From assembly GCA_029101345.1 (NCBI GenBank), contig JAQXQU010000213.1, forward strand, positions 1-34,640: a stretch of DNA of 34,640 bases, given 5' to 3'. This stretch comes from Erysipelotrichaceae bacterium. Its GTDB lineage: Bacteria > Bacillota_I > Bacilli_A > Erysipelotrichales > Erysipelotrichaceae. Of this stretch, positions 1 to 7,041 are shown in pieces. The notes below the pieces were generated by a model. It ran no database searches and was not told the DNA's origin. It saw only the letters and a list, made by a program, of their open reading frames with translations. Position 1 is the first letter of the stretch. Each line of letters opens with the position of its first letter. Position numbers and translations under genes: made by a program.

Positions 1-1
1 A

Positions 2-232
2 GCCAAACTTGTTCATTATGATAGGGAAAATGATGGCAAGCAGACGCCAATGAGAGGACATCCGGTCTTTATTGCCATGCATGCTTGCGGCTGTTGTTGC
101 CGGGGCTGTCTATATAAATGGTACCGTGTTGCCAAAGAACAGGATTTAAGTGAGGCTCAGCAGTTAAAAATTCTCAATCTCTTGATGAAATGGATTGAAA
201 GAGACCTTAAATATAACCAAAAATGCGATTAA
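2..232 (+). CDS. DUF4186 family protein, C-terminal part (5' end outside window)
   Basis: The reading frame is open from base 2 to the TAA at 230-232, so the gene starts before the window. The visible 76 residues carry the features I associate with DUF4186: a KQTPMRGHPVF segment, then a Cys-rich stretch (HACGCCCRGCLYKW), then a helical tail ending in WIERDLKYN. The clustered Cys and His suggest metal binding, but no biochemical function is established for the family as far as I know. The ATG at position 50 lies inside the conserved segment and has no ribosome binding site, so it is not the real start. The gene is followed by only 30 bases before the next ATG. Confidence 0.75.
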   Translation, partial: AKLVHYDRENDGKQTPMRGHPVFIAMHACGCCCRGCLYKWYRVAKEQDLSEAQQLKILNLLMKWIERDLKYNQKCD

Positions 233-256
233 GTAGTCACCTATTGGATTTATAAT
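228..256 (+). promoter_or_regulatory. putative -10 box for a leaderless transcript of the HD-GYP gene
   Basis: A perfect TATAAT lies at 251-256, and the ATG of the next gene is at 263, six bases further on. There is no purine-rich ribosome binding site in between. The -35 region (about 228-233) is poor. The spacing places the expected transcription start at or next to the ATG. The same geometry recurs at 20346, 23937 and 31062. Confidence 0.4.
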
Positions 257-262
257 AATTAT

Positions 263-1543
263 ATGGATAAAAGAAGACCTTATGCCATTGACTTAACAGA
301 AGAAAAAGCCAATGAATATGTTGCCAAGACCTTGCTGGTATTTTCTGCCGTTCTGGTCTTTGCTTTCTTGCTCAATGAGCTGGATGTCTTCAAGATAACC
401 AAGAGCACAATGCGCTTCTGCACGCCTTTGTGCCTTTTCTTTTCCTTAGTTCCATCAGTATTGGCTCATCATCCGAAAACCAGACATAATTCCGATACAA
501 AATATCTGATGATATTGAATGTCATTGTAGCTTCTGGCATTGTAGTTACAATGCTGAACTTCCATGTGACAGTCATTCTGATTCTGCCTTTGCTGGTATC
601 AACCCAATATCATTCCAAAAGGATTACCGGACTGGCACTTGCTGGCACTTTGATTGATGCAGCAGTTGCTCCATATCTGGGTTGTCTGATCGGCACCTGG
701 CAAAATGACTTCTTTGTCTTCTTGGAACAGGTATCGGGACAATTGAGCTATGAGGCAATAAGGACAGGTACCTATAGTCTGCAGGGTGCTTTGAAACTGC
801 TGCTATTCATTGTCATTCCGACCATCTTCATTCTTTCCATCTATTATGAAATCATTACTTCGATTACCAAGAGTGGTATTGAACTAAACCACTTAAGAAA
901 GAATCTGCAGAAGGAAGTAGACAAGCAGACCCGCAAATTGCTTGAACAGCAGAAGAAATCCCAGCAGACCACCATCGAAATAGTCTCGGCTTTGATTGGT
1001 ACATCCGAAGCCAAGGACATCTATACAGCCGGTCATGGCCAAAGAGTAGCCAATCTATCAGCACGGATTGCCAAGGAATTAGGCTGGTATATTGAAGACA
1101 TTGATGTTCTTTTCATCTGTGCCATTCTTCATGATATTGGCAAGATTGCCATTCCTGATGAAATCCTCAAGTCCAATCGTCGCTTGACCAAGGAAGAATA
1201 TGACAAGGTCAAGCTGCATACAACAAGAGGAAACGAAATCCTCAGTGAAATCAGCAGTCTGCGGCAGGCTTCAACTGTTGCCCTTAACCATCATGAAAGA
1301 TGGGACGGAACTGGCTATCCTAATGGTTTAAAAGGTGAAGAGATTGATGAATTCTCCCGAATTGTATCAGTTGCTGATTCCTTTGATGCAATGACATCCA
1401 ATCGTGCATATCGTAATAATCTGCCAATCGAAAAAGTCATTGATGAATTAAGGAAGGGCAAAGGTACCCAATTTGATCCGGTCATTGCCGAGGTGATGAT
1501 CAAACTGATTAATGAAGGTGAAGTTGAGCCATCATCCAATTAA
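263..1543 (+). CDS. membrane-anchored HD-GYP domain phosphodiesterase
   Basis: A 426-residue protein. Roughly residues 20-210 form several hydrophobic membrane segments. A short coiled linker (about 215-240, rich in K, E and Q) follows, then an HD-GYP domain. Visible signature residues are the HD pair in CAILHDIGKIAIPDE (H290-D291), HHERWDGTGYP (first His about 343, with the GYP triplet) and SVADSFDAMTSNRAYR. HD-GYP enzymes hydrolyse cyclic dinucleotides such as c-di-GMP; whether this organism uses c-di-GMP or another messenger cannot be told from sequence. No GGDEF domain is seen nearby. The start at 263 lacks a ribosome binding site but follows a TATAAT by six bases. The gene ends at a clear terminator, so it is probably monocistronic. 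The N-terminal sensor part matches no family I recognise. Confidence 0.9.
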   Translation: MDKRRPYAIDLTEEKANEYVAKTLLVFSAVLVFAFLLNELDVFKITKSTMRFCTPLCLFFSLVPSVLAHHPKTRHNSDTKYLMILNVIVASGIVVTMLNFHVTVILILPLLVSTQYHSKRITGLALAGTLIDAAVAPYLGCLIGTWQNDFFVFLEQVSGQLSYEAIRTGTYSLQGALKLLLFIVIPTIFILSIYYEIITSITKSGIELNHLRKNLQKEVDKQTRKLLEQQKKSQQTTIEIVSALIGTSEAKDIYTAGHGQRVANLSARIAKELGWYIEDIDVLFICAILHDIGKIAIPDEILKSNRRLTKEEYDKVKLHTTRGNEILSEISSLRQASTVALNHHERWDGTGYPNGLKGEEIDEFSRIVSVADSFDAMTSNRAYRNNLPIEKVIDELRKGKGTQFDPVIAEVMIKLINEGEVEPSSN

Positions 1544-1552
1544 TGGTAGTAT

Positions 1553-1588
1553 GCCTTTTTGGCTAATTATGGTCAAAAAGGCTTTTTT
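1553..1588 (+). terminator. rho-independent terminator after the HD-GYP gene
   Basis: A nine-base perfect stem (GCCTTTTTG at 1553-1561, CAAAAAGGC at 1574-1582) with a 12-base loop is followed at once by six T residues. It lies ten bases after the HD-GYP stop codon. Confidence 0.85.
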
Positions 1589-1622
1589 ATCTCTTATAGG
1601 ATCGATAGCTCATGAAAGGCAA

Positions 1623-1784
1623 TTAAGATGCAAAGCTGATCATAGTTCCAGGATGATCTTGCAAGGCAACACTTAGCATTTCCATGGCCTTATTCTAGAG
1701 CAGCAATAAATCATCAGCGGTCAATGCATCTTCTTGTATCGTAGCAAGGGAATAGTGTAAATTATCTCTTGAGAGGGCAAGTTT
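1623..1784 (-). pseudogene. possible decayed coding remnant between terminator and next gene
   Basis: Read on the minus strand, this stretch gives a protein-like frame of about 53 codons ending in TAA at 1623-1625. It has one internal TAG (1695-1697) and pieces such as IQEDALTADDLLLL and NKAMEMLSVALQDHP. It has no start codon of its own and runs into the promoter and 5' end of the plus-strand gene. The composition resembles the coding style of the neighbours, but chance is not excluded and I recognise no family. Confidence 0.2.
1734..1763 (+). promoter_or_regulatory. putative promoter of the histidine phosphatase gene
   Basis: TTGTAT (1734-1739) and TAAATT (1758-1763) are separated by 18 bases. 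They sit 21 bases before the ATG at 1785, which has a GAGAGG ribosome binding site. The -10 box is a weak match. Confidence 0.35.
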
Positions 1785-2384
1785 ATGAAATTGGTTATTG
1801 TCAGACATGGAAAGACTGAATATGCACGCATAAGGAGATATGCCGGTTCCTTTGATACGCCTTTATCAGATCTGGGTATCAAGGAACTTGAAGAAATCAG
1901 AGAAAAATATGAATATCCCAAGACTTCTCATTACTTCACTTCCAATCTGACAAGAGCTAAGGAGACTTTCAAGATTCTCTATCCCGATAATGATAGCGAA
2001 GGGGCGCTTCCCTTATTGAATGAGCATCATATGGGTGAATTTGAAGATACGCCTTTGATCAGTAATGTCCATGCCTACGATGATTGGCTTTTAGGAAGAA
2101 ATCCTAAGGGGGAAGAAATCTTTGAAGATTTCAGCAGGCGCATCATGGAAGGCATCAAGATGGTCTATCAGCTATCCAAAGGTGAAGACAGCACAATTGT
2201 GGCACATGCTGGCACCATCCGCTGTCTGATTATGAAAAAGGACAAGCTGGTTCCGATGAATTATCGTGACCTCTATATCAAAAACGGCATGGCTTATCTC
2301 TTTGATGTTGATATCAGGGATGATGAAGTCATCATCAATTCCTATCAGGCCTTTGATGGTTCTGATGTCTATCGGAGAGACTAA
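1785..2384 (+). CDS. histidine phosphatase family protein (phosphoglycerate mutase-like)
   Basis: 199 residues. The family signature RHG is at residues 7-9 (VRHGKTE, nucleophile His8). A second basic region TSNLTRAKET follows at about 52-61, an acidic segment HHMGEFED at about 83-90, and the second catalytic His in VAHAGTIRC at about 141. Enzymes of this branch remove phosphate through a phosphohistidine intermediate. Substrates vary widely (cofactor-dependent mutases, alpha-ribazole phosphatase, sugar phosphatases) and the sequence does not decide. The start is supported by GAGAGG about eight bases upstream. Its last base is shared with the ATG of the lipoprotein gene (TAATG), so the two are co-transcribed. 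Confidence 0.85.
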   Translation: MKLVIVRHGKTEYARIRRYAGSFDTPLSDLGIKELEEIREKYEYPKTSHYFTSNLTRAKETFKILYPDNDSEGALPLLNEHHMGEFEDTPLISNVHAYDDWLLGRNPKGEEIFEDFSRRIMEGIKMVYQLSKGEDSTIVAHAGTIRCLIMKKDKLVPMNYRDLYIKNGMAYLFDVDIRDDEVIINSYQAFDGSDVYRRD

Positions 2385-2824
2385 TGAAGAGAATATTCAT
2401 ATTGGTGCTATTGTCCCTTCTGCTTTGTGCTTGCAGTGAAGACAAATTCAATACTTTCAGCTATGCTGGTGAAACAATCACCATAGGCAAGGCCATTGAC
2501 AATGAGAATTATCATGTTGAAGATGACAAACTCTACTTCAATGATAAATATATCGGTACTGTCATCATGGAAGACGATAAGCTAATGGGTCTTGATGTCT
2601 ATTTGTATGATGTCAAAGGTGATATCTGTCTCAATGGTTATCTTTTGACCAAAAGCGTCAAAGAGACCTGTGATTATTTTGGGGGCAAGGTTGAATATAA
2701 AAAAGGTGCAGTCTGCATTATCAATGAAGATGGTGATAATGGGACAAGCACCATGGTTTTCTATGCCAATATCTACGATCAGGTCATTGATGAACTGAAT
2801 CGTTTCAGCATGTATAAATATTAG
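2384..2824 (+). CDS. small predicted lipoprotein of unknown function
   Basis: 146 residues. The N-terminus is a type II signal peptide: KR, then a hydrophobic run IFILVLLSLLL, then the lipobox LCAC with the lipidated Cys at about 17. The mature part is short, acidic and probably beta-rich, with YFNDKYIGTV and a later pair of Cys residues that might form a disulfide. It should be anchored to the outer face of the membrane. A GGAGAG ribosome binding site lies inside the end of the upstream gene, and start and stop overlap (TAATG). Its stop overlaps, tail to tail, the stop of the minus-strand gene at 2821. I do not recognise a family. Confidence 0.75.
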   Translation: MKRIFILVLLSLLLCACSEDKFNTFSYAGETITIGKAIDNENYHVEDDKLYFNDKYIGTVIMEDDKLMGLDVYLYDVKGDICLNGYLLTKSVKETCDYFGGKVEYKKGAVCIINEDGDNGTSTMVFYANIYDQVIDELNRFSMYKY

Positions 2825-3384
2825 CGTCTTTTCTTCTTTTCTTCCTGGGCCTTGATAAAGGAAACGATCGTCAAGTAGCAAGCCAATAGGGCAAAGAGGG
2901 CAGCACCAATTGCAAAGAGAATATTCAAGGTGCGCATGATTCCTGTATAGCCAACCTGGTTCATATTGATGATGATGACAATTGGCAAGGCTATTGCCAG
3001 CAAAGCAGTTGTGGCATTGGACAAGAGACGTTCGGCTTTGCCGTTGCGCTCTATGTAGTTTTCCTTTGCAGGTTTGACAAAATTTTCAATTCTTGCACAT
3101 TGGGGCAAGAATCTCAGATAGAAGAGGAAGGCCATTGCAACATAGGCAATGACACCGGCAATAAGGCCGATAATTCCTTGCCACTCAAATAGATAAGCAG
3201 CAATCAGTCCGACAGATAGAGCTACAACAAACTTTGATGAATAAAATGTGTACTTGCCAACCAATTGATTGGAAATGACATATCCGGCTTTGGAAAAAGG
3301 ACCACAATAGACTGTCCGGTTCCTTTTGTCATGATAAATAAAAAGCCCTTCAATATCACTGGCAGTAGTAATCTTTCTTGGCAT
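2821..3384 (-). CDS. four-TM membrane protein of unknown function
   Basis: 187 residues from the ATG at 3384 (MPRKITTASDIEGLF). There are four hydrophobic segments, at about residues 48-68, 70-90, 120-140 and 150-172, and a basic tail rich in K and R. An ATG further upstream (3423) is in frame but lies inside the TATAAT -10 box (3427-3422), so it would not be on the transcript. I therefore take the inner start, although its ribosome binding site (AGAGG, 13 bases away) is not ideal. The gene converges on the lipoprotein gene and the two stop codons share bases. Function unknown. Confidence 0.65.
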   Translation of the reverse strand: MPRKITTASDIEGLFIYHDKRNRTVYCGPFSKAGYVISNQLVGKYTFYSSKFVVALSVGLIAAYLFEWQGIIGLIAGVIAYVAMAFLFYLRFLPQCARIENFVKPAKENYIERNGKAERLLSNATTALLAIALPIVIIINMNQVGYTGIMRTLNILFAIGAALFALLACYLTIVSFIKAQEEKKKRR

Positions 3385-3421
3385 AAGCTTCAAATAACCT
3401 CTTTCTGAAAACTCTAAAAAC

Positions 3422-3450
3422 ATTATAATCCATATTACAGATTATGTCAT
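3422..3450 (-). promoter_or_regulatory. promoter of the four-TM membrane protein gene
   Basis: On the minus strand, ATGACA (3450-3445) and TATAAT (3427-3422) are 17 bases apart, close to the sigma-A consensus. The predicted transcript start near 3415 leaves a leader of about 30 bases before the ATG at 3384. Confidence 0.6.
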
Positions 3451-3464
3451 TTATTAGCTAATAC

Positions 3465-3496
3465 AATGTAAGCGTTTACTTTAATGCGCTTACATT
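3465..3496 (+). promoter_or_regulatory. large dyad containing a cre site, upstream of the EIIA operon
   Basis: AATGTAAGCG (3465-3474) and CGCTTACATT (3487-3496) form a perfect 10-base inverted repeat around a 12-base spacer. The left arm plus spacer, TGTAAGCGTTTACT at 3467-3480, matches the catabolite-responsive element consensus TGWAARCGYTWNCW at every position. The right arm read on the minus strand is a second, weaker match. CcpA control of a PTS operon is expected. The full symmetry could also serve a LacI-family regulator. Confidence 0.7.
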
Positions 3497-3511
3497 ATTT
3501 GGGATTTTATT

Positions 3512-3531
3512 CACAATTATTGTGCTACAAT
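3512..3531 (+). promoter_or_regulatory. extended -10 promoter and small palindrome before the EIIA gene
   Basis: TACAAT at 3526-3531 is preceded by TG at 3523-3524, giving an extended -10 box. No good -35 box is found at 16-18 bases. A 13-base palindrome, CACAAT-T-ATTGTG (3512-3524), abuts the -10 and could be an operator. Its left half, CACAATTAT, recurs upstream of the EIIB gene at 6372-6380. Confidence 0.45.
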
Positions 3532-3555
3532 TTAGTAGGTAAAGGAGAATAAACA

Positions 3556-3963
3556 ATGGTAGGTATTATTGTTGCTAGCCATGGCCAGATGGCACAGGGC
3601 TTGCTAGACACAACTAAATGGTTCTTTGGCGATCAGCCTCAATTTGAAGCAATCTGCTTGCAACCAGGTCAGGATCTGGAAGAATTTGATCAGATTATCC
3701 AGGATACTATTGCAAGAGTTGATAGCGGCGATGGAGTAATCCTCTTCTGTGATTTATTATTTGGTACTCCATGCAATCGATCAGCATTAGCACTTAGAGA
3801 TGGTGTTGAAGTAATAACTGGCATGAATCTTCCAGTAATTCTTGAATTATTGGGTTGCCGTGAATTCACTGAGGAATCACTCAAGGAATTGACAACTAGA
3901 ATGATTGAAGTAGCAAGAGAAGGTATCAAGGACTTGAAAGCAGTTCTTGATGAAGTTGCTTAA
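3556..3963 (+). CDS. PTS system mannose/fructose/sorbose family, EIIA component
   Basis: 135 residues, the size of a free-standing mannose-family EIIA domain. The N-terminus MVGIIVASHGQMAQG carries the phosphorylated His at residue 9. The middle stretch GDGVILFCDLLFGTPCNRSA matches the conserved D-L-x-G-[GT]-P-x-N region of the fold. It takes phosphate from HPr and passes it to the EIIB protein encoded at 6455. The ribosome binding site AAAGGAG is eight bases from the ATG. It is the first gene of a unit that continues with a dehydrogenase and an aldolase, so the EIIA is separated from its EIIB, C and D partners by about 2.5 kb and a terminator. Confidence 0.92.
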   Translation: MVGIIVASHGQMAQGLLDTTKWFFGDQPQFEAICLQPGQDLEEFDQIIQDTIARVDSGDGVILFCDLLFGTPCNRSALALRDGVEVITGMNLPVILELLGCREFTEESLKELTTRMIEVAREGIKDLKAVLDEVA

Positions 3964-3971
3964 TTAGGTTT

Positions 3972-4007
3972 TAACATCGAAGTGATGTTATACTCCCTCA
4001 TTAGGGA
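3972..4007 (+). other. two small intercistronic hairpins between EIIA and dehydrogenase genes
   Basis: TAACATC/GATGTTA (3972-3978 and 3984-3990, five-base loop) is followed by TCCCT/AGGGA (3994-3998 and 4003-4007, four-base loop). No T tract follows, so these are more likely RNA processing or stability elements, or partial terminators, than full terminators. Confidence 0.35.
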
Positions 4008-4037
4008 AATAGTAGTAAAAGGAAGGTAATTATTAAA

Positions 4038-5084
4038 ATGAAATCTGTTGTAATGGTTGCGCCTAAAAAAGTGGAAATCCGCGAATTGGCTACACCAAAG
4101 CCAGGCAAGAACCAGGTATTGATCAAGGTTGCTGCTTGTAACATCTGTACAGCTGAACAGAGATTCTGGTCAGGTGAATATGGTGAATCAGTATATCCTA
4201 TGAACTTTGGCCATGAATATGCTGGTACTATTGTCGAACTTGGTGAAGACGTAATCGAATCTGCTTATCCTGTAGGTTCAAGAGTTGCAGTCAGAGGATT
4301 AGACGCATGTGGTGCATGTTACTACTGCCGTCATAATGCTCCAAACCTTTGCACTCATAAGCTTAAGAAGTCAAATAACGTTGATATCGATGGCGTCAAG
4401 ATGATGGGCGGTTTATCTGAATATGTCCTTGCTGATATTTCAGGTGTCTACTTCTTATCTGATGATATTGATTTCCATACAGCAATCTTTGCTGAACCTT
4501 TGGCTTGTGTTCTTCAGTCAGTAATGCAGGCTAATATTGAAATGGGTTCAGATGTTGTTGTCATCGGTGGCGGTATCATGGGCATGCTGCACTTGATGTG
4601 TGCAAAATTAAGAGGTGCTAGAGTCATTCTTTCAGAAATGGATGATACAAGAAGAGCATTAGCACTTGAATTAGGTGCTGATGAAGTCATCAACCCACGC
4701 GAAGTTGATGCTGTCCAGGCTGTCAAGGATCTGACAGAAGGCCGTGGTGCTGATACTGTTTTCAATACAACTGCTATCCCAGCTGTTGCCAAGCAGGCTG
4801 TTGATATGTGCGGTTATTTGGGTACAGTCGTTATGTATTCATCTCAGCATCCTAAGAAGGACATTGAAATCTCTCCAAGCTGGTTGCATAGCTCACAGGC
4901 TAAGATTACTGGTACAGTTTCACCTTCAATTGTTTCCTTTGAACAGTCAGTCAATATGCTTAACAAGAAGCTGATTGATCCTTCTAAGCTGTTCTATGGT
5001 GCATTCCCAATTGAAAAGGCTCAGGAAGCTTTTGAAACTGCTGTCCGTCCAGACACATATCGTTGCTGCGTAGATTTTGAATAA
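4038..5084 (+). CDS. zinc-dependent medium-chain dehydrogenase (sorbitol/galactitol-phosphate dehydrogenase type), copy 1
   Basis: 348 residues. The N-terminal GroES-like catalytic domain has the catalytic zinc ligands C37 (CNIC), H59-E60 (GHEYAG) and E153 (FAEPLACV). The structural zinc cluster is C91, C94, C97 and C105, with the classical 3-3-8 spacing. The Rossmann domain begins at about 170 with VVVIGGGIMGMLHL, and an acidic residue after the second strand (LSEMDD) favours NAD(H). These are traits of polyol and polyol-phosphate dehydrogenases. Placed between EIIA and an aldolase, it probably oxidises the phosphorylated substrate. AAGGAAGG precedes the ATG. A close paralogue lies at 8817; the C-terminal halves are far more alike than the N-terminal halves. 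Confidence 0.88.
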   Translation: MKSVVMVAPKKVEIRELATPKPGKNQVLIKVAACNICTAEQRFWSGEYGESVYPMNFGHEYAGTIVELGEDVIESAYPVGSRVAVRGLDACGACYYCRHNAPNLCTHKLKKSNNVDIDGVKMMGGLSEYVLADISGVYFLSDDIDFHTAIFAEPLACVLQSVMQANIEMGSDVVVIGGGIMGMLHLMCAKLRGARVILSEMDDTRRALALELGADEVINPREVDAVQAVKDLTEGRGADTVFNTTAIPAVAKQAVDMCGYLGTVVMYSSQHPKKDIEISPSWLHSSQAKITGTVSPSIVSFEQSVNMLNKKLIDPSKLFYGAFPIEKAQEAFETAVRPDTYRCCVDFE

Positions 5085-5102
5085 TCTTTAAGCATTATCA
5101 AT

Positions 5103-5127
5103 AAAGAGGAGTTTTTTACTCCTCTTT
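5103..5127 (+). terminator. intergenic stem-loop, partial terminator
   Basis: AAAGAGGAG (5103-5111) pairs perfectly with CTCCTCTTT (5119-5127) around a T-rich loop. The 3' side is followed by GCATT and not by a T run, so read-through into the aldolase gene is likely. It may lower aldolase expression or stabilise the upstream message. Confidence 0.5.
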
Positions 5128-5185
5128 GCATTACCAATTAATGGCTAGACCATTGATTATATAAAGAGAAGGAGCGAATAATACA

Positions 5186-6088
5186 ATGTTAGTATCAATG
5201 AAGGAAATTTGCGCTGTTGCAAGAGAAAACCATTTCGGTGTACCTGCATTAGGCGTAAACAACGAACACAGCATCCGTGCTGCTGTTGAAGCTGCTGAAG
5301 AAAAGAATTCACCACTGATTCTCTTAATCACTTATGGTGCACACCCTGACTTTGTTTACTTTGGTCAGACAGCAGCTGAAATTGCCAAGGCATCATTTGT
5401 ACCAGTTGCGACAATCCTTGACCATGGTCCATCTTGGGACACTTGCGTTTGGGCTGTTAGAGCTGGCTTGACTGATATGATGATTGACAAGTCTTCTAAG
5501 CCATATGAAGAAAATGCTGCTGAAGTAAAGGCTGCCGTTAAGCTTGCACATGTTGTTGGCATGGGTGTTGAAGCTGAATTAGGTCATGTTGGTTCAGGTG
5601 AAAACTATGCTGTTGATGGCCATACTGCATTCACTGATCCAGATGAAGCTGTCAAGTTTGTTGAAGAAACAGGTTGTGACTACCTGGCTGTTGCTGTTGG
5701 CACCGCTCATGGTGTTTACAAGGGCAAGCCAGAACTTCACTTCGACTTATTGCAGACATTGAGAGACAAGGTTTCTGTACCACTGGTTCTTCATGGTGGT
5801 TCAGGTTCTGGTGATGAAAACATCACAAAGGCTTGTGAATTAGGCATCTGCAAAGTCAACTTGGCTAATGACCTTTACAGGGGCATGGCTCAGGGTCTGA
5901 TTGATGCTGATATTTCTGGCAATGGCGTTTATATGGCATACAACTTCCTGACTACAGGTTACAAGAATGTTGCTAAGCACTATATGGATGTCTGCAAATC
6001 AACTGGCAAAGCTAGCCTCTACAACATCAAGAACCTTGGCATTACTGGCAAGGGCGTTTCTGAAGACGGTGACGTCAGAGAAGCTTAA
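5186..6088 (+). CDS. class II ketose-bisphosphate aldolase (FbaA/GatY/KbaY family)
   Basis: 300 residues, the normal family length. Class II (zinc) features are seen in order: ILDHGPSWD with the catalytic Asp79 and zinc ligand His80, VEAELGHVGSGE (about 128-139), zinc ligands His175 (GTAHGVYKG) and His203 (LVLHGGSGSGDE), and the phosphate-binding NLAND segment. The family cleaves fructose- or tagatose-bisphosphate, or related ketose-1-phosphates, into DHAP and an aldehyde. The sequence alone does not fix the stereochemistry. The ribosome binding site GAAGGAG is clear. It is the last gene of the first unit and is followed by a strong terminator. With no kinase in the locus, a ketose-1-phosphate substrate is worth considering. 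Confidence 0.9.
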   Translation: MLVSMKEICAVARENHFGVPALGVNNEHSIRAAVEAAEEKNSPLILLITYGAHPDFVYFGQTAAEIAKASFVPVATILDHGPSWDTCVWAVRAGLTDMMIDKSSKPYEENAAEVKAAVKLAHVVGMGVEAELGHVGSGENYAVDGHTAFTDPDEAVKFVEETGCDYLAVAVGTAHGVYKGKPELHFDLLQTLRDKVSVPLVLHGGSGSGDENITKACELGICKVNLANDLYRGMAQGLIDADISGNGVYMAYNFLTTGYKNVAKHYMDVCKSTGKASLYNIKNLGITGKGVSEDGDVREA

Positions 6089-6096
6089 TCAAGAAT

Positions 6097-6131
6097 AAGG
6101 AGAAGCATGGGCTTCTCCTTTTTTGTTTTTT
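6097..6131 (+). terminator. rho-independent terminator after the aldolase gene
   Basis: AAGGAGAAGC (6097-6106) and GCTTCTCCTT (6111-6120) form a perfect 10-base stem with loop ATGG. The run TTTTGTTTTTT follows. It closes the EIIA-dehydrogenase-aldolase unit. Confidence 0.9.
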
Positions 6132-6306
6132 GGCAAACGCTATTCATATAGACAAGGAAATAATCAGATGAAAGTCTGATGATAAACTGAAAAGTTATGG
6201 ACATTTGATTGAAAAGTACAAACAAATGATTTTTTTTGGCAAAATTTCAAAAGAATTTGTGGTAACTTGTCCTCGCATCTGAAGATCATAAAGATTTCAA
6301 ATAACC

Positions 6307-6358
6307 CATAAAATGCGCCTGTTTTTGAATTATTAGCAAACATTTGGCACATTTTATG
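6307..6358 (+). promoter_or_regulatory. long inverted repeat in the control region of the EIIB operon
   Basis: CATAAAATGCGCC (6307-6319) and GGCACATTTTATG (6346-6358) are inverted copies that match at 12 of 13 positions, with a 26-base AT-rich spacer. The arms end about 35 bases before the -35 box. The rest of the 366-base gap between 6089 and 6454 holds the terminator, AT-rich DNA with a small stem (ATCAGA/TCTGAT near 6165-6182), and the promoter; no gene is visible. The repeat could be a paired operator. Part of an arm, AATGCGC, also occurs in the dyad before EIIA. Confidence 0.45.
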
Positions 6359-6393
6359 ACGCTTTTGTTCACACAATTATCACATAGTTTGTG

Positions 6394-6423
6394 TTTACAA
6401 GCGCTTTCAAAATGTTTTATAAT
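6394..6423 (+). promoter_or_regulatory. promoter of the EIIB-C-D operon with an overlapping cre site
   Basis: TTTACA (6394-6399) and TATAAT (6418-6423) are 18 bases apart, a good sigma-A promoter. The minus-strand reading of 6396-6409, TGAAAGCGCTTGTA, fits the cre consensus at 13 of 14 positions. It covers most of the -35 box and the spacer, a position at which CcpA binding would block RNA polymerase. Confidence 0.75.
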
Positions 6424-6454
6424 TAGTTCACAAGTTAATCAAAGGAGATTAAAA

Positions 6455-6949
6455 ATGAGAAACGTAGTATTAGCTCGTATTGATGACAGACTAATCCATG
6501 GTCAGGTTGTCACTGCTTGGCTAAAGAAGACAGATGGTAATCTAATCGTCATTCCAGATGATGGTGTTGCAAAAGATGTATTCATGCAGCGTGTACTTAA
6601 GGCTGCTGCTCCAAAGGGCGTTGATCTTAGAGTTATGACTGTTGCTGATGGTGCAAAATTCCTGCTTGAAGAATCTGCACCTAATGAAAAGGTCGTTATT
6701 CTAGCTAAATATCCAGCAACATATGTATCTTTGATTGAAGCTGGCTGCAAGTTTGATGAAATCGTACTTGGTGGCATGGTAAACAATCCTAAGAGAAAGC
6801 CATTCATTAAGCAGTGTGCATGTACTGATGAAGAAGCAGCAGACATGGAAAAGATTGTTGATGCTGGTATTCATCTTTATTTCCAGCTTGTTCCAGGACA
6901 GACTGTCATTGAATGTGCTGGTCCAATCAAGACTCGCTTAGGCAAATAG
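6455..6949 (+). CDS. PTS system mannose/fructose/sorbose family, EIIB component
   Basis: 164 residues. The N-terminus MRNVVLARIDDRLIHGQVVTAW is the family signature, with the phosphorylated His15 in LIHGQV. The remainder (AKYPATYVSLIEAG, the KFDEIVLGGM region) matches the EIIB fold. It receives phosphate from the EIIA encoded at 3556 and passes it to the sugar during transport by EIIC/EIID. The start at 6455 has AAAGGAGA at the right distance; an upstream in-frame ATG (6344) lies before the promoter and is excluded. It is the first gene of the second unit. Confidence 0.93.
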   Translation: MRNVVLARIDDRLIHGQVVTAWLKKTDGNLIVIPDDGVAKDVFMQRVLKAAAPKGVDLRVMTVADGAKFLLEESAPNEKVVILAKYPATYVSLIEAGCKFDEIVLGGMVNNPKRKPFIKQCACTDEEAADMEKIVDAGIHLYFQLVPGQTVIECAGPIKTRLGK

Positions 6950-7041
6950 GAATTGGTGTTTACAAGGCTTAGCCTTGAGACATATCTCTAACAGGATGGA
7001 AGAGCATGCTGTTTTAGGGATTATAAAGGGAATCTGATTTC

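Noticed and set aside
4514-4792. Antisense open frame inside the first zinc dehydrogenase, repeated antisense in the second (9245-9577)
   Set aside because: The similarity of the two frames follows from the homology of the sense genes. There is no ribosome binding site or promoter, and the translations are low-complexity.
6131-6145. GGCAAACGCTATTC as a third cre site
   Set aside because: Only the core matches; the flanks deviate at about four positions, and it lies 250 bases from the promoter directly behind a terminator.
6345-6358. TGGCAC as a sigma-54 (-24/-12) promoter for the mannose-family PTS
   Set aside because: The -12 part (TTGC at the right distance) is missing, no LevR-type activator gene is present, and a good sigma-A promoter lies just downstream.
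6344-6454. 37-codon N-terminal extension of EIIB
   Set aside because: The extension covers the promoter and cre site. The family start motif begins at 6455, which has a strong ribosome binding site.
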